Assembly (NCBI RefSeq): GCF_034044715.1
Contig: NZ_JAXCLW010000002.1
Coordinates: 744,001 to 808,000 of the forward strand
DNA: 64,000 nt
Direction of reading: 5' to 3'
From: Dongia_B soli
Lineage (GTDB): Bacteria > Pseudomonadota > Alphaproteobacteria > Dongiales > Dongiaceae
Shown: positions 25,302 through 34,162 of the stretch, one piece after another
Position numbering within the stretch: the stretch's first letter is position 1
Layout: every line of letters begins with the position of its first letter
Notes under the pieces: generated by a model
The model's database searches: none
What the model saw: the letters and a program-made list of their open reading frames with translations, nothing else
What the model was told of the DNA's origin: nothing
Position numbers and translations under genes: made by a program

Positions 25302-26299
25302 GTGACGACGAAGCCGTGCTTATAGGGATCGCGGTCGTCGATGAAGATCGTGTTATAGCCGGTGACGCGCGCCCAACCTTCGATCGAGGGAATGATGGCG
25401 TCGTAATTGCCGACTTTCGCTGGGCCAACCACCCTGCCCTTGAACATGCTGCCGATGATGCTTTCATGCACGAAGCTGTCGCCTGCCTTCAGCTTGCCCT
25501 TGCCGGCCAGTTGCGCCATGCGGGCTGAGGTGCCGGTGCCGCAAGGTGACCGGTCGATCGCCTTGTCGCCGTAGAAGACGGCATTGCGGGCATCGGCTTC
25601 GTCGGCGCGCGGCGTGCCGGTCCAAAGGATATGCGACAATCCCTTGATGGTCGGGTTTTCGGGATGCTGGAATGTGTATTTCTCATTGAGCCGGCGCCGC
25701 AAAATGGGGCTCATCTGCACCAATTGCCCGGCGCTGAAATCGGACATGTCGCGATAGCCCGGCTGCGGCTCGACGATCGCGTAGAAATTGCCGCCATAAG
25801 CGACATCGACCTTGAGCGGGCCGATTTCCGGGCATTCGACTTCCAAGCCAGTGGAATGCAGGAAGCCCGGCACGTTGGTGAGCCGCACCCATTCCACATA
25901 TTGCCCGACTTGGCCATATTCAGCGATCACCAAGCCGGCCGGCGTCTCAAGCCGCAGCACGCCCGGCTCGCGCGGACGAACCAGGCCTTCCTCGATCGCG
26001 ACGGTCACCGTGCCGATGGTGCCGTGACCGCACATCGGCAGACAGCCGGAGGTCTCGATGAAGAGGATGCCGATATCGCAATCCTCCCGGGTCGGCGGAT
26101 AGAGGATGCTGCCGGACATCATGTCATGGCCGCGCGGTTCGAACATCAGGCCGGTGCGGATCCAGTCGAATTCTGCCAGAAAATGCTGCCGGCGGTCGCT
26201 CATGCTGGCGCCCTTCAGCAAGGGGCCCCCGCCCGATACCACGCGTACCGGATTGCCGCAGGTATGGGCGTCGATGCAGCTGAACGTATACTTGGCCAT
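25298..26299 (-). CDS. Proline racemase family, probable 4-hydroxyproline 2-epimerase
   Basis: 333 residues. Both catalytic cysteines are present: Cys90 in LPMCGHGTIG and Cys253 in DRSPCGTGTS. Two cysteines indicate an epimerase or racemase rather than the Cys/Thr-type dehydratase. The family converts trans-4-hydroxy-L-proline to cis-4-hydroxy-D-proline for catabolism. None of the later enzymes (D-hydroxyproline oxidase, DapA-like deaminase) is in the window, so proline racemase cannot be excluded. It follows mscL by 26 bp on the same strand. Confidence 0.88.
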   Translation of the reverse strand: MAKYTFSCIDAHTCGNPVRVVSGGGPLLKGASMSDRRQHFLAEFDWIRTGLMFEPRGHDMMSGSILYPPTREDCDIGILFIETSGCLPMCGHGTIGTVTVAIEEGLVRPREPGVLRLETPAGLVIAEYGQVGQYVEWVRLTNVPGFLHSTGLEVECPEIGPLKVDVAYGGNFYAIVEPQPGYRDMSDFSAGQLVQMSPILRRRLNEKYTFQHPENPTIKGLSHILWTGTPRADEADARNAVFYGDKAIDRSPCGTGTSARMAQLAGKGKLKAGDSFVHESIIGSMFKGRVVGPAKVGNYDAIIPSIEGWARVTGYNTIFIDDRDPYKHGFVVT

Positions 26300-26325
26300 G
26301 ATGTTCCTGTTTGACGCGAGGTGAC

Positions 26326-26727
26326 TTATTTGCTCTTCAGCGTGTCGCGGATTTCTGTAAGGAGTTCTTCTGTCTTGGTCGGAGCCGGGGGCGGTGCTTC
26401 GTGGCGGAAGCGGTTGATCTGCTTCACGAGGATGAAGATGGCGAAGGCGACGATCAGGAAATTGATGACCGTATTGATGAAGACACCGTAATTCAGTGTC
26501 GCAGCGCCGGCATCCTTGGCGGCTTTTAGGGAATCATAATGATCGCCCCGCAGGACAACGAAGTAGTTGGAAAAATCGACACCCTTCATGATCGCGCCGA
26601 TCACCGGCATGATGATATCGTTCACCAGCGAATTGACGATGCCGGTGAAAGCCGCGCCGATGATGATACCGACTGCCAGGTCGATCACGTTCCCCCGCAT
26701 AGCGAAGTCGCGGAATTCCTTGAGCAT
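26326..26727 (-). CDS. mscL: Large-conductance mechanosensitive channel
   Basis: 133 residues, full length. The N-terminus MLKEFRDFAMRGNVIDLAVGIIIGAAFTGIVNSLVNDIIMPVIG covers the amphipathic helix and the pore-lining TM1; TM2 is NFLIVAFAIFILVKQINRF (about 88-106). The cytoplasmic bundle TKTEELLTEIRDTLKSK ends it. It is a pressure-release valve in osmotic downshock. A perfect 16-bp palindrome lies upstream. Confidence 0.97.
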   Translation of the reverse strand: MLKEFRDFAMRGNVIDLAVGIIIGAAFTGIVNSLVNDIIMPVIGAIMKGVDFSNYFVVLRGDHYDSLKAAKDAGAATLNYGVFINTVINFLIVAFAIFILVKQINRFRHEAPPPAPTKTEELLTEIRDTLKSK

Positions 26728-26773
26728 GCGCTTACCCCTTCTCCAGATCAGTCTCTTACAACAGGCTAAAGCT

Positions 26774-26789
26774 CGATTGGTACCAATCG
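26774..26789. promoter_or_regulatory. Perfect 16-bp palindrome upstream of mscL
   Basis: CGATTGGTACCAATCG is fully self-complementary. A second, degenerate inverted copy covers about 26800-26816 (13 of 17 bases agree). The pair lies between pseC and mscL, 47 bp before the mscL start. No T tract follows, so a regulator binding site is more likely than a terminator. The binding protein is unknown. Confidence 0.45.
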
Positions 26790-26846
26790 GAAGCCGGCCC
26801 CGATTTGGACCGATTGCCTCTAGCGCAGAGGAAAATCAATCAAAAG

Positions 26847-28058
26847 TCAAGAAACGAGATCATGCAAGGCCGTGACAACGCGGGCGGCGTCCGCCTCGGT
26901 CATATCGGGATAGAGCGGAATCGATAGGGCCCGCTCATAATAGGCATCGGCCCCAGGCAAGGATTCTGTGCCGTAGCGACGGACATAGTAAGGCTGGCGG
27001 TGGACCGGCAGGTAATGCACCTGGGTGCCGATTCCGCGTGCCTTCAGGATAGCCATGGCCTCTGAACGGCTGCAGCCGATGGCAGCGAAATCCACGAGCA
27101 CGACATAGAGATGCAGGGCCGGATCGTCGTCAGGCTGGCGGGGAATCAAGGTCAGTCGCGGCGCGAGATCAGCCAGCGCGCGGTCGTAATAGGCGGCGAG
27201 CTTGCGGCGGCGGTCGACAAATGATGGCAGTTTCCGCAGTTGCGACAGGCCCAGCGCGCAGGCGATGTCGGTGATGCGGTAATTCGGCCCCAACTCCTGC
27301 ATCTCGTAATACCAGGGCAGGGCAGCGCCAGCAGTATCGAAGGCCTGCTCCGCCGCCGTGAACTCGCCCGCGTCGCGGGTCATACCGTGATTGCGGAAGA
27401 GCTGCATGCGGCGATAGAGCTGTTCATCATTGGTGGTCGTGACACCCCCCTCACCCGTTGTCATGGTCTTGACGGGATGCAAGGAGAAGCAGCTCAACTG
27501 GCTGAGCGCGCAGGCGCCAACCGAGGCGCGCGTATCATTGCCGGCCGCATGCAGGCCACCGAGAGCATGACAGGCATCCTCGATGACGGCCATACCGCTT
27601 CTATCGGCCAGTGCCTGGATCGCTGCCACATCGACGCAATGGCCGTTGAGATGCACCGGCAGGACGGCGCGCGGCCGAAACCCAGGCTGGCGCGCCAAAG
27701 CCTCTTCCAGGGTCGCGGCTGTCATGCGGCCACTGTGCGGGTCGACATCGGCAAAGATGACTTCAGCACCGCAGAAACGAGCCGCATTCGCGGTCGCCAA
27801 AAAGGTCACGCTGGGGACCACGACATGATCGCCAGGACCGAGGCCCAAAGCCATGCAGGCAAGATGCAGCGCCGCCGTGCCGCTATTGCTGGCGACCGCA
27901 AACCGGGCGCCAACATAATCCGCGAAGGCCCGTTCGAACTGCCCGACGGTCGGCCCCGTGGTCAGATAATCGCCGCGCAAGGCCGCCGCAACAGCAGCCA
28001 CGTCCTCATCATCGATGCATTGCTTACCATAAGGCAGGAATGGCGAAGCCGTGCTCAA
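26847..28058 (-). CDS. pseC: UDP-4-amino-4,6-dideoxy-N-acetyl-beta-L-altrosamine transaminase
   Basis: 403 residues of the DegT/DnrJ/EryC1 PLP aminotransferases. The PseC-type N-terminus FLPYGKQCIDDEDVAAVAAALRGDYLTTGP is clear. The PLP lysine is Lys197 in SCFSLHPVKTMTTGEGG, and the Asp of IEDACHALG contacts the cofactor. It performs the second step of CMP-pseudaminic acid synthesis. The start overlaps the pseB stop by 4 bp, so the two are coupled. Last gene of the pse operon. Confidence 0.93.
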   Translation of the reverse strand: MSTASPFLPYGKQCIDDEDVAAVAAALRGDYLTTGPTVGQFERAFADYVGARFAVASNSGTAALHLACMALGLGPGDHVVVPSVTFLATANAARFCGAEVIFADVDPHSGRMTAATLEEALARQPGFRPRAVLPVHLNGHCVDVAAIQALADRSGMAVIEDACHALGGLHAAGNDTRASVGACALSQLSCFSLHPVKTMTTGEGGVTTTNDEQLYRRMQLFRNHGMTRDAGEFTAAEQAFDTAGAALPWYYEMQELGPNYRITDIACALGLSQLRKLPSFVDRRRKLAAYYDRALADLAPRLTLIPRQPDDDPALHLYVVLVDFAAIGCSRSEAMAILKARGIGTQVHYLPVHRQPYYVRRYGTESLPGADAYYERALSIPLYPDMTEADAARVVTALHDLVS

Positions 28059-29182
28059 AGCTGCTCCTGAGCCAGCAGATCGAGAAGCGTTTCAGCGCTC
28101 ATCCAATCGTCATTGTTGCGGCTGTTATAGTAAAAGCCCTCAGCGACCGCCTTGGCGCCCGGCAGGCCCTCGCGATGCGCGTCCCATTGAATATGCGAGG
28201 GTTCGATCACGTAGCGGTCGGCCAGTTCCACGGTGGACCAGGAATCTTCTTCCGTGATCATCACTTCATGGAGTTTTTCACCCGGCCGTATGCCGACGAC
28301 CTTTTGCTTGAGGCCTGGGCCGATGGCGCTCGCCATATCGACGATCTTCATGCTGGGGATTTTCGGCACGAAAATCTCGCCACCTCGCATCATTGCCATC
28401 GATGAGAGGACGAAATTGACGCCCTGCTGAAGCGTAATCAGGAAGCGGGTCATCCGCTCGTCGGTAATAGGCAGTTCGGAAGCGCCCAACGCGATAAGCT
28501 TGCGGAAGAACGGTAGGACACTGCCCCGGGAACCGATCACATTGCCATAGCGAACGACACCGAAGCGACAGCCGCCAGCGCCGGCGAGATGGTTGGCGGC
28601 GATGAAGATTTTGTCGGACGCAAGCTTGCTCGCGCCGTAGAGGTTGATCGGATTGGCCGCCTTGTCGGTCGAGAGGGCGACCACCTGCTTCACGCCGGCC
28701 CGGATCGCGGCGTTGACCACATTCTCGGCCCCGTGGACATTGGTGGCGATACATTCAAAGGGGTTGTACTCCGCGATCGGCACATGTTTCAGCGCGGCGG
28801 CATGCACGACCGTATCGATGCCCCGCATTGCCATTTCCAGCCTGGCTATATCCCGGACATCACCGATGAAATAGCGCAGGCATTTATGGGTTGCCGGAGA
28901 AAGCTCCTGCGCCATCTCGAACTGCTTCAACTCGTCACGTGAATAAACGATTAGCCGGGCCGGCTTGTAGCGCTCCAGCACCGTTCTGATGAATTTTTTG
29001 CCGAACGAACCGGTTCCACCGGTAATCAGAATGGAATGGCCATTGAGATCAACGGCGGGGTTGAGAAACTGCTGCAAGGCTTTACTCGTAAATATATCGG
29101 CCGGCTTAGCCCTAGGGACAAACCCATTGGAACTTATGAGAACAGGTCCATAGCAGGGGGTTAAGGCCCCGTCAATTTCCAC
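28055..29182 (-). CDS. pseB: UDP-N-acetylglucosamine 4,6-dehydratase (inverting)
   Basis: About 375 residues in the longest frame. An NAD(P) Rossmann motif HSILITGGTGSFGKKFIR lies at about 49-66, and the SDR tyrosine and lysine are in INLYGASKLASDK. It dehydrates and epimerises UDP-GlcNAc at C5, the first step of pseudaminic acid synthesis. The residues before about 36 do not resemble the family, and the longest frame starts at a GTG without a ribosome site; a TTG near 29077 is an alternative start. Gap of 26 bp after pseI, 4-bp overlap with pseC. Confidence 0.93.
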   Translation of the reverse strand: MEIDGALTPCYGPVLISSNGFVPRAKPADIFTSKALQQFLNPAVDLNGHSILITGGTGSFGKKFIRTVLERYKPARLIVYSRDELKQFEMAQELSPATHKCLRYFIGDVRDIARLEMAMRGIDTVVHAAALKHVPIAEYNPFECIATNVHGAENVVNAAIRAGVKQVVALSTDKAANPINLYGASKLASDKIFIAANHLAGAGGCRFGVVRYGNVIGSRGSVLPFFRKLIALGASELPITDERMTRFLITLQQGVNFVLSSMAMMRGGEIFVPKIPSMKIVDMASAIGPGLKQKVVGIRPGEKLHEVMITEEDSWSTVELADRYVIEPSHIQWDAHREGLPGAKAVAEGFYYNSRNNDDWMSAETLLDLLAQEQL

Positions 29183-29208
29183 AACTTGTCATTAATTGGC
29201 CTTTTTCT

Positions 29209-30282
29209 TCACTGCGGTGCCACCATTGTCCAATCCAGCGGCGTTCCCCGTTTGACAGCTCGAGCTGCCTTCCGGCCGAGGACGGCTGGCAAATGCTTCG
29301 GCGCCAGCCCTAAGCCGGGCCGAATCGAGCGGATATGGGCGGGACCGATGATTTGGCCGGCGGCAATATCTTGGACCACATAGAGCGAGCGTCGAAGCGG
29401 CCGAACGCCCGCTTCGCTGGGGGCAAGGCCGTAACAGACCTGTCCCAGCGCTTCCCAGCCGGTGCGGCAATCGGCGACCAGGGCAGCCAGTTCTGGGGGT
29501 TCCAGGCTGAACGCGGAATCGACGCCACCATCCGCCCGCCCGAGGGTTACGTGTTTTTCAATCACCGCGGCACCAAGGGCGACGGCCGCTACCGGCACCG
29601 CAGTTCCCATGGTGTGATCTGAGAGGCCGATCACCGCATCGAACATCTCAGCGAGGTGCGGGATGGTGCGCAGATTGCTCTCGGCGGGTGGTGTCGGATA
29701 GCCGCTTGTGCATTGCAGGAGGATCAATTCCTTGCACCCGGCCTGCCTAGCAGCCGCGACGGCCTCGGCAATCTCGCCCAACTCAGAAGCGCCGGTCGAC
29801 ATGATCATCGGCTTGCCGATGGCGGCGACGCGTTCGATCAGCGGAAGATCGCACAGCTCCAATGAAGCGATCTTATATGCCGGTGCGTCGAGCGACTGCA
29901 GCAGGTCGACGGCGCTGTGGTCGAAGGGCGAACTGAAGATCGCTATACCGATCTCGCGGGCGCGCTTGAACAATGGCTCATGCCATTCCCAGGGCATGGC
30001 GGCCGAGGCATAAAGATCGAACAGCCGTTGGCCGTCCCACAATCCGCCGGAGATACGAAATTCTGGGCCGTCGTGATCGATGGTAATGGTATCGGCGCGG
30101 TAGCTTTGCAGCTTCACCGCGTCGGCGCCGGCCTGCTTGGCGGCTTCGACAATGCGGAGGGCCCGTTCCAGGCTGCCGTTATGGTTGGCCGACATCTCAG
30201 CGATGATATAAGGCGGCCGATCGGAACCAATCTCCCGGCCATTGATGGTAACGCGGCTTATCTGCATCTTCGTTCTCGTCAC
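29209..30282 (-). CDS. pseI: Pseudaminic acid synthase
   Basis: 357 residues of the NeuB/PseI sialic-acid synthase family. The TIM-barrel part has PPYIIAEMSANHNGSLERAL (about 23-42), GADAVKLQSYRADTIT and KIASLELCDLPLIE; the C-terminal antifreeze-like SAF domain starts near 297 (RSLYVVQDIAAGQIIGPAHIRSIRPG). It condenses the 6-deoxy-AltdiNAc sugar with phosphoenolpyruvate. The GTG start overlaps the fusion gene's stop by 4 bp; an ATG at 30267 is an alternative. Choice of PseI over NeuB rests on the SANHNG motif and the pseB/pseC neighbours. Confidence 0.92.
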   Translation of the reverse strand: MTRTKMQISRVTINGREIGSDRPPYIIAEMSANHNGSLERALRIVEAAKQAGADAVKLQSYRADTITIDHDGPEFRISGGLWDGQRLFDLYASAAMPWEWHEPLFKRAREIGIAIFSSPFDHSAVDLLQSLDAPAYKIASLELCDLPLIERVAAIGKPMIMSTGASELGEIAEAVAAARQAGCKELILLQCTSGYPTPPAESNLRTIPHLAEMFDAVIGLSDHTMGTAVPVAAVALGAAVIEKHVTLGRADGGVDSAFSLEPPELAALVADCRTGWEALGQVCYGLAPSEAGVRPLRRSLYVVQDIAAGQIIGPAHIRSIRPGLGLAPKHLPAVLGRKAARAVKRGTPLDWTMVAPQ

Positions 30283-32534
30283 TCCGGGACGGACCAGTAA
30301 TAGCCGTCCGACTGTAAGCGATAGCCTAACCCGGTGAACAGCGCGATGGAAGCGGTGTTACCTCGGGCGACTTGCGCCATGAACGTAGCGCCCGGCATCA
30401 AGCGGCGTATCATTTGCAGCATGCCTCGACCAATCCCCCGCCGGTACTGACCGGGTGCCGCGGCGATAGAGATCAGGTAAATCGCCGAGCCGCGATTATC
30501 GCCGCGCCAATCCAAACGGATGAACCCGACCGCATCGCCACCAATGCAGGCGACCACCAGCAGATCCTTCGCCGCCGCGCGTTTGGCACTGAACCAAGCG
30601 TGATGTTCCGCGGCGCTGGGCACAGCCGGATTAAGGGCATAGCGCCTGGTTTCGGGTGCCGCTTGCCACTCGAGCAACATCTCCTCGTCTGTCGCTTCGG
30701 CAAGGCGCAAGGATAAATGTGCTTCGTCAGACAGCGTCTCAGCGGCAAGCGATCCCAGCAGAATGCGGTCGACACCACGGCCATCGCAAAGCGTCCTGGC
30801 TTGTTCCGACATCGCAAAAAGCCGGTTCGGCTCGGCTATGATGCCAGAGAGCGCGTCCTGGATACGTTGGGAAACCTCTTCCCTGCCGTTCGTCGTCAAA
30901 AATCCGCAGATGATCCCTGCCCCTGACTGAGCGACAATCTCCGCATTGCGGCGCTGGTTCTCGGCGATACCGATCAGGATGCTGGGCTTGGCGAGGCAGC
31001 CACGTTCCCAGGTCGTCGTGCCGGGCGCACCGATACAGAGATCGGCCTGCACCATCAATCCGGCCATGTCGGCAACATCCCGCAACAGCTGAATCTGCCG
31101 GCCTGTCTTTGCAAGGCACTGCACCTGCAAGGCGACTTCCTCGATATGCGGTGCGTTGCCGCCCAGGACGACATCGATGATCGCGTCTGGCAAGCATTTC
31201 GCCACGATGTTCAATGCCAATGGCGTTGCGTTGAGCGAATCGACGCCACCAAAGGAAATGAGGACACGGTGGATGGAACCGGTTGGCCGTTGTTGCAGGA
31301 TAGTGCTTCTAGCAAGGGCGAATTGCTCGCGAAGCGGTGCTGCCATTCCGCCGATCAGCACCGGCGCGGGACGGCGCAATAAGGTGTCATAGCGATCGGC
31401 TGTAATACCGGGCGTTGAATTAACTACCAAATCGGCATCTAGCGGCCGGTCCGCAAAATCGTCTATCGTGACGATACGGCTCACAATCTGCCGCGCAGCG
31501 GTCGCGAAAGCCGCGGTTAGATCGTAGTGGTCGAGAACCAATAATTCAGCGTGACCAGCGGCTGCTTCTATCGCCGCAATCTGTTCAGCGGGCCCCGCCG
31601 CCGGCACAACGATTCCCATTCCCTCTGGAAGACGGCTGCCGAGAAAAGTCGCGGTTTCAGGTTGGATCGCCCAGTAGCTGCGCCAACCGAATTCTTCGAG
31701 TCGGGATGAGAGGGTTGCGCAACGCATAGCATGGCCGATGCCGATGCGTCGGTCAGCATCGAAGCGGAAAATGGCGACAGGCCGATCCCCAACCGGAGAT
31801 GTGACGGTGCGTTTGGTATTAAGCCGACTGAAATCCGGATGTTCCGATAGCAGCGAAAGAACCGATTGCATGTCGGCCAGTTGCGCCTCTGTAGCCTGAT
31901 TGAAGACAGCACTCAGAAACGCCTGGTCGTCCGGATAGTCGAGCGTCCAACGATAGCTGGTGGCGGGCCAGCCAGGTCCGGTGAGGTTGGCCCGAGTTAG
32001 ACTCGGATGCCGCCGCAACCAAGGCGTCACATGCTCCCGGTCATAGACATCGGTCGTTACCCGAGCCGCTTCCTCAAGTGCAACCCGCGTGAAGGCTTCG
32101 CAATCGAGACCATGCGGGAAAGAGCGTGGCATGTTGTTGGATGCATAATCCGCATCAGTTTCGTGGCGCAGACGCAAAACGGCTGCGCAAATGGCCGGAT
32201 CGATCAGCGGACAATCCGCCGTGACCCGCATGATGATGTCCGCGTCGACATGCCGGGCGGCACCGAGATAACGGCTGAGCACATCGCTCTCGTCACCGCG
32301 AAAAACCTCGAATCCCAGACGGGTGGCTTCAGCCGCAACCGGATCATCGCTAGCCTTGTCAGTCGTTGCACAAACGACAGTGTCCACGCCATGGATCGCC
32401 CGACAGCGCGTTAGGACATGTTCAAGCACGGTCCTGCCGCCAAGGGCACCCAACACTTTGCCGGGCAGCCGGGTCGATCCGTTGCGTGCCTGAATGATAA
32501 CTGCGGTGCGCAAACGGGTATCTTGCGTTGTCAC
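30279..32534 (-). CDS. Trifunctional pseudaminic acid protein: cytidylyltransferase-PseG-PseH fusion
   Basis: 751 residues, three domains. Residues about 10-235 are an SpsF-type (COG1861) nucleotidyltransferase with VIIQARNGSTRLPGKVL, the CTP-binding loop. Residues about 252-590 match PseG, the UDP-sugar hydrolase: FRFDADRRIGIGHAMRC with the catalytic-type His268, ISFGGVD (426-432) and the glycosyltransferase-B-like GAPGTTTWERGCLAKPSI. Residues about 605-751 are a GNAT acetyltransferase like PseH with the acetyl-CoA loop RRGIGRGML (698-706). Together they would supply steps 3, 4 and 6 of the pathway. Starts at GTG, 9 bp after the upstream gene; overlaps pseI by 4 bp. Confidence 0.87.
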   Translation of the reverse strand: MTTQDTRLRTAVIIQARNGSTRLPGKVLGALGGRTVLEHVLTRCRAIHGVDTVVCATTDKASDDPVAAEATRLGFEVFRGDESDVLSRYLGAARHVDADIIMRVTADCPLIDPAICAAVLRLRHETDADYASNNMPRSFPHGLDCEAFTRVALEEAARVTTDVYDREHVTPWLRRHPSLTRANLTGPGWPATSYRWTLDYPDDQAFLSAVFNQATEAQLADMQSVLSLLSEHPDFSRLNTKRTVTSPVGDRPVAIFRFDADRRIGIGHAMRCATLSSRLEEFGWRSYWAIQPETATFLGSRLPEGMGIVVPAAGPAEQIAAIEAAAGHAELLVLDHYDLTAAFATAARQIVSRIVTIDDFADRPLDADLVVNSTPGITADRYDTLLRRPAPVLIGGMAAPLREQFALARSTILQQRPTGSIHRVLISFGGVDSLNATPLALNIVAKCLPDAIIDVVLGGNAPHIEEVALQVQCLAKTGRQIQLLRDVADMAGLMVQADLCIGAPGTTTWERGCLAKPSILIGIAENQRRNAEIVAQSGAGIICGFLTTNGREEVSQRIQDALSGIIAEPNRLFAMSEQARTLCDGRGVDRILLGSLAAETLSDEAHLSLRLAEATDEEMLLEWQAAPETRRYALNPAVPSAAEHHAWFSAKRAAAKDLLVVACIGGDAVGFIRLDWRGDNRGSAIYLISIAAAPGQYRRGIGRGMLQMIRRLMPGATFMAQVARGNTASIALFTGLGYRLQSDGYYWSVPE

Positions 32535-32543
32535 GTCGATGGC

Positions 32544-33926
32544 CTAGATAAGCCATCCCAGAGCCCGCCGGCATCTGGTGCCGAGCGGTAGCTGAGAGTT
32601 GCTGACCAATAGAACTTTGGATCCGGCTTCTGACACATAAGCCGGTGGCTTTACATGAAGCAGCCGGGCAAAGGTGGCGAGTTTGTTGCGGATCGCGACC
32701 TCGTCAAGCTGCGGCATCAAAATTCCACGCACATTCTTGTCGCGGATGCACCAGCGATACCGGGTTTTCGGTCGCCATAAGGTCATTACCGATGGTTTCG
32801 ATATCGGCGCCAATCGACTGGAGATCGAGTTCAAGATCGTTTCGGCGCCGAGCTTGCTCTGATCGTAAGACATCGCTTGGCGGAAAAGAGACAGCATGTC
32901 ATCAGTATAGAATTTGTGTCCGTTGGGCTGCAGGACCTTGGCCGCCAGATCCAGTGCCTCGCGAACATTCCGGCCGATGGGATTCACGCGATTGGAAAGA
33001 TATCTTTCATTAGCCGGCGAATCCGATGGCATGAGGCAGATAGCCGGTTTATCCAATGCCAGTGCTTCGACGCCGGTCGTACAATTCGTATGAATCAGGA
33101 GATCGGCCGCCATAATCCAGACTACAGCTGGTCCTTCTCTGATTACCTCAATCTGCGGGTGCTCGGCGCCGATTTTTTTCCAAACTTCCAATGCTTCAGA
33201 TGGATGCGGTCGCAGGATTATCCGGTGATTGGGAAAGCGCGACGGCAATTCCTTCAACAAAGCTTCGATCGCGGCTCGATTAGCTTCTTCCATCGAAATG
33301 ATCGATTGCACATAAGCCGCGTGGTCAGGGTTCTTGAGATCAAGCTTACCGAGGCGCTCCTGATCGCGAATGATGGTTGCCACGTCACCTTTTTCGCAAT
33401 TCGTAAAGCCGAGATTGGTATTGATCAAAATGAAACGGCCGTATCGCCGGCGGAGCTCGCTGACCTCGTCGGCATAGATGTCCCGCAAATCGGCCCGCAG
33501 CAGGTCCCAGCGGGGATTGGCTGCCTGTACGATACGACTGGTAGCTGTCGGAAACCGTTCCGCAACTGCCGCCGAATTACCATCACCGGCAACGAAAAGC
33601 AGATCAGTGGCATCGACCGCTTCCTGTGACATCCATCGCAATTGCGATGAGGACATGAAGAGGCCAGGCAATTCCTCATCAATCGCCGCAACCAGATATC
33701 CCAATGATTTTGCCTTGGCCATGGTCAGCCCATCGCGCTGCGTCAGCGTCTTGGAAAGATAAAGGCCCGGTGGCATCCGTTCGATATTGCGCTCGATCAG
33801 CCATTTCTGCCCCAGCACCACCTCATATCCCCGGGCAACGGCTAAGGTCGCCAGCAGCAGCCGCGAATCCAATTCGCGCGAGGCGATTTCCATCGGCATG
33901 TAGAGGATAGGCTGAGGCGCGACCAT
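32544..33926 (-). CDS. Surface carbohydrate biosynthesis protein (candidate glycosyltransferase)
   Basis: 460 residues, no signal or membrane segment. The N-terminus ILYMPMEIASRELDSRLLLATLAVARGYEVVLG and the later RFPNHRIILRPHPSEALEVW...DLLIHTNCTTGVEALALDKPAICLMPSD resemble the family called 'surface carbohydrate biosynthesis protein' and the CDP-glycerol/capsule-type GT-B fold. It is the first gene of the pse operon, 9 bp before the fusion gene. No Maf-type flagellin glycosyltransferase is in the operon, so this could be the enzyme that attaches pseudaminic acid; that is inference from position. Confidence 0.75.
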   Translation of the reverse strand: MVAPQPILYMPMEIASRELDSRLLLATLAVARGYEVVLGQKWLIERNIERMPPGLYLSKTLTQRDGLTMAKAKSLGYLVAAIDEELPGLFMSSSQLRWMSQEAVDATDLLFVAGDGNSAAVAERFPTATSRIVQAANPRWDLLRADLRDIYADEVSELRRRYGRFILINTNLGFTNCEKGDVATIIRDQERLGKLDLKNPDHAAYVQSIISMEEANRAAIEALLKELPSRFPNHRIILRPHPSEALEVWKKIGAEHPQIEVIREGPAVVWIMAADLLIHTNCTTGVEALALDKPAICLMPSDSPANERYLSNRVNPIGRNVREALDLAAKVLQPNGHKFYTDDMLSLFRQAMSYDQSKLGAETILNSISSRLAPISKPSVMTLWRPKTRYRWCIRDKNVRGILMPQLDEVAIRNKLATFARLLHVKPPAYVSEAGSKVLLVSNSQLPLGTRCRRALGWLI

Positions 33927-34162
33927 CGTTTATGACACAACATATTGAAGTTGGCGGCTTTTTATCAGTGCGTTCGCCATGGCGCAATATCGCCAAGAGT
34001 CCGGCCATGGCCCGTTGACCGTACAACATATTTTTGCCCATTGTGTAGGAATTGCACCAAACGTGCTTGCGAGCCGGCGTCCTGGGCGATAATGAGTGGC
34101 CAGCGAAATCAATAGCTTGCGACGACTCACGACTTACGAACGCTTCAGGGACGATCGACCAC

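Noticed and set aside
33985..34015. Two GCCATGGC palindromes upstream of parE
   Set aside because: Short GC-rich palindromes are expected by chance here, with no further symmetry or matching known operator.
34052..34162. In-frame extension of parE upstream of 34163
   Set aside because: The added residues do not resemble ParE and the ATG at 34163 has its own ribosome site.
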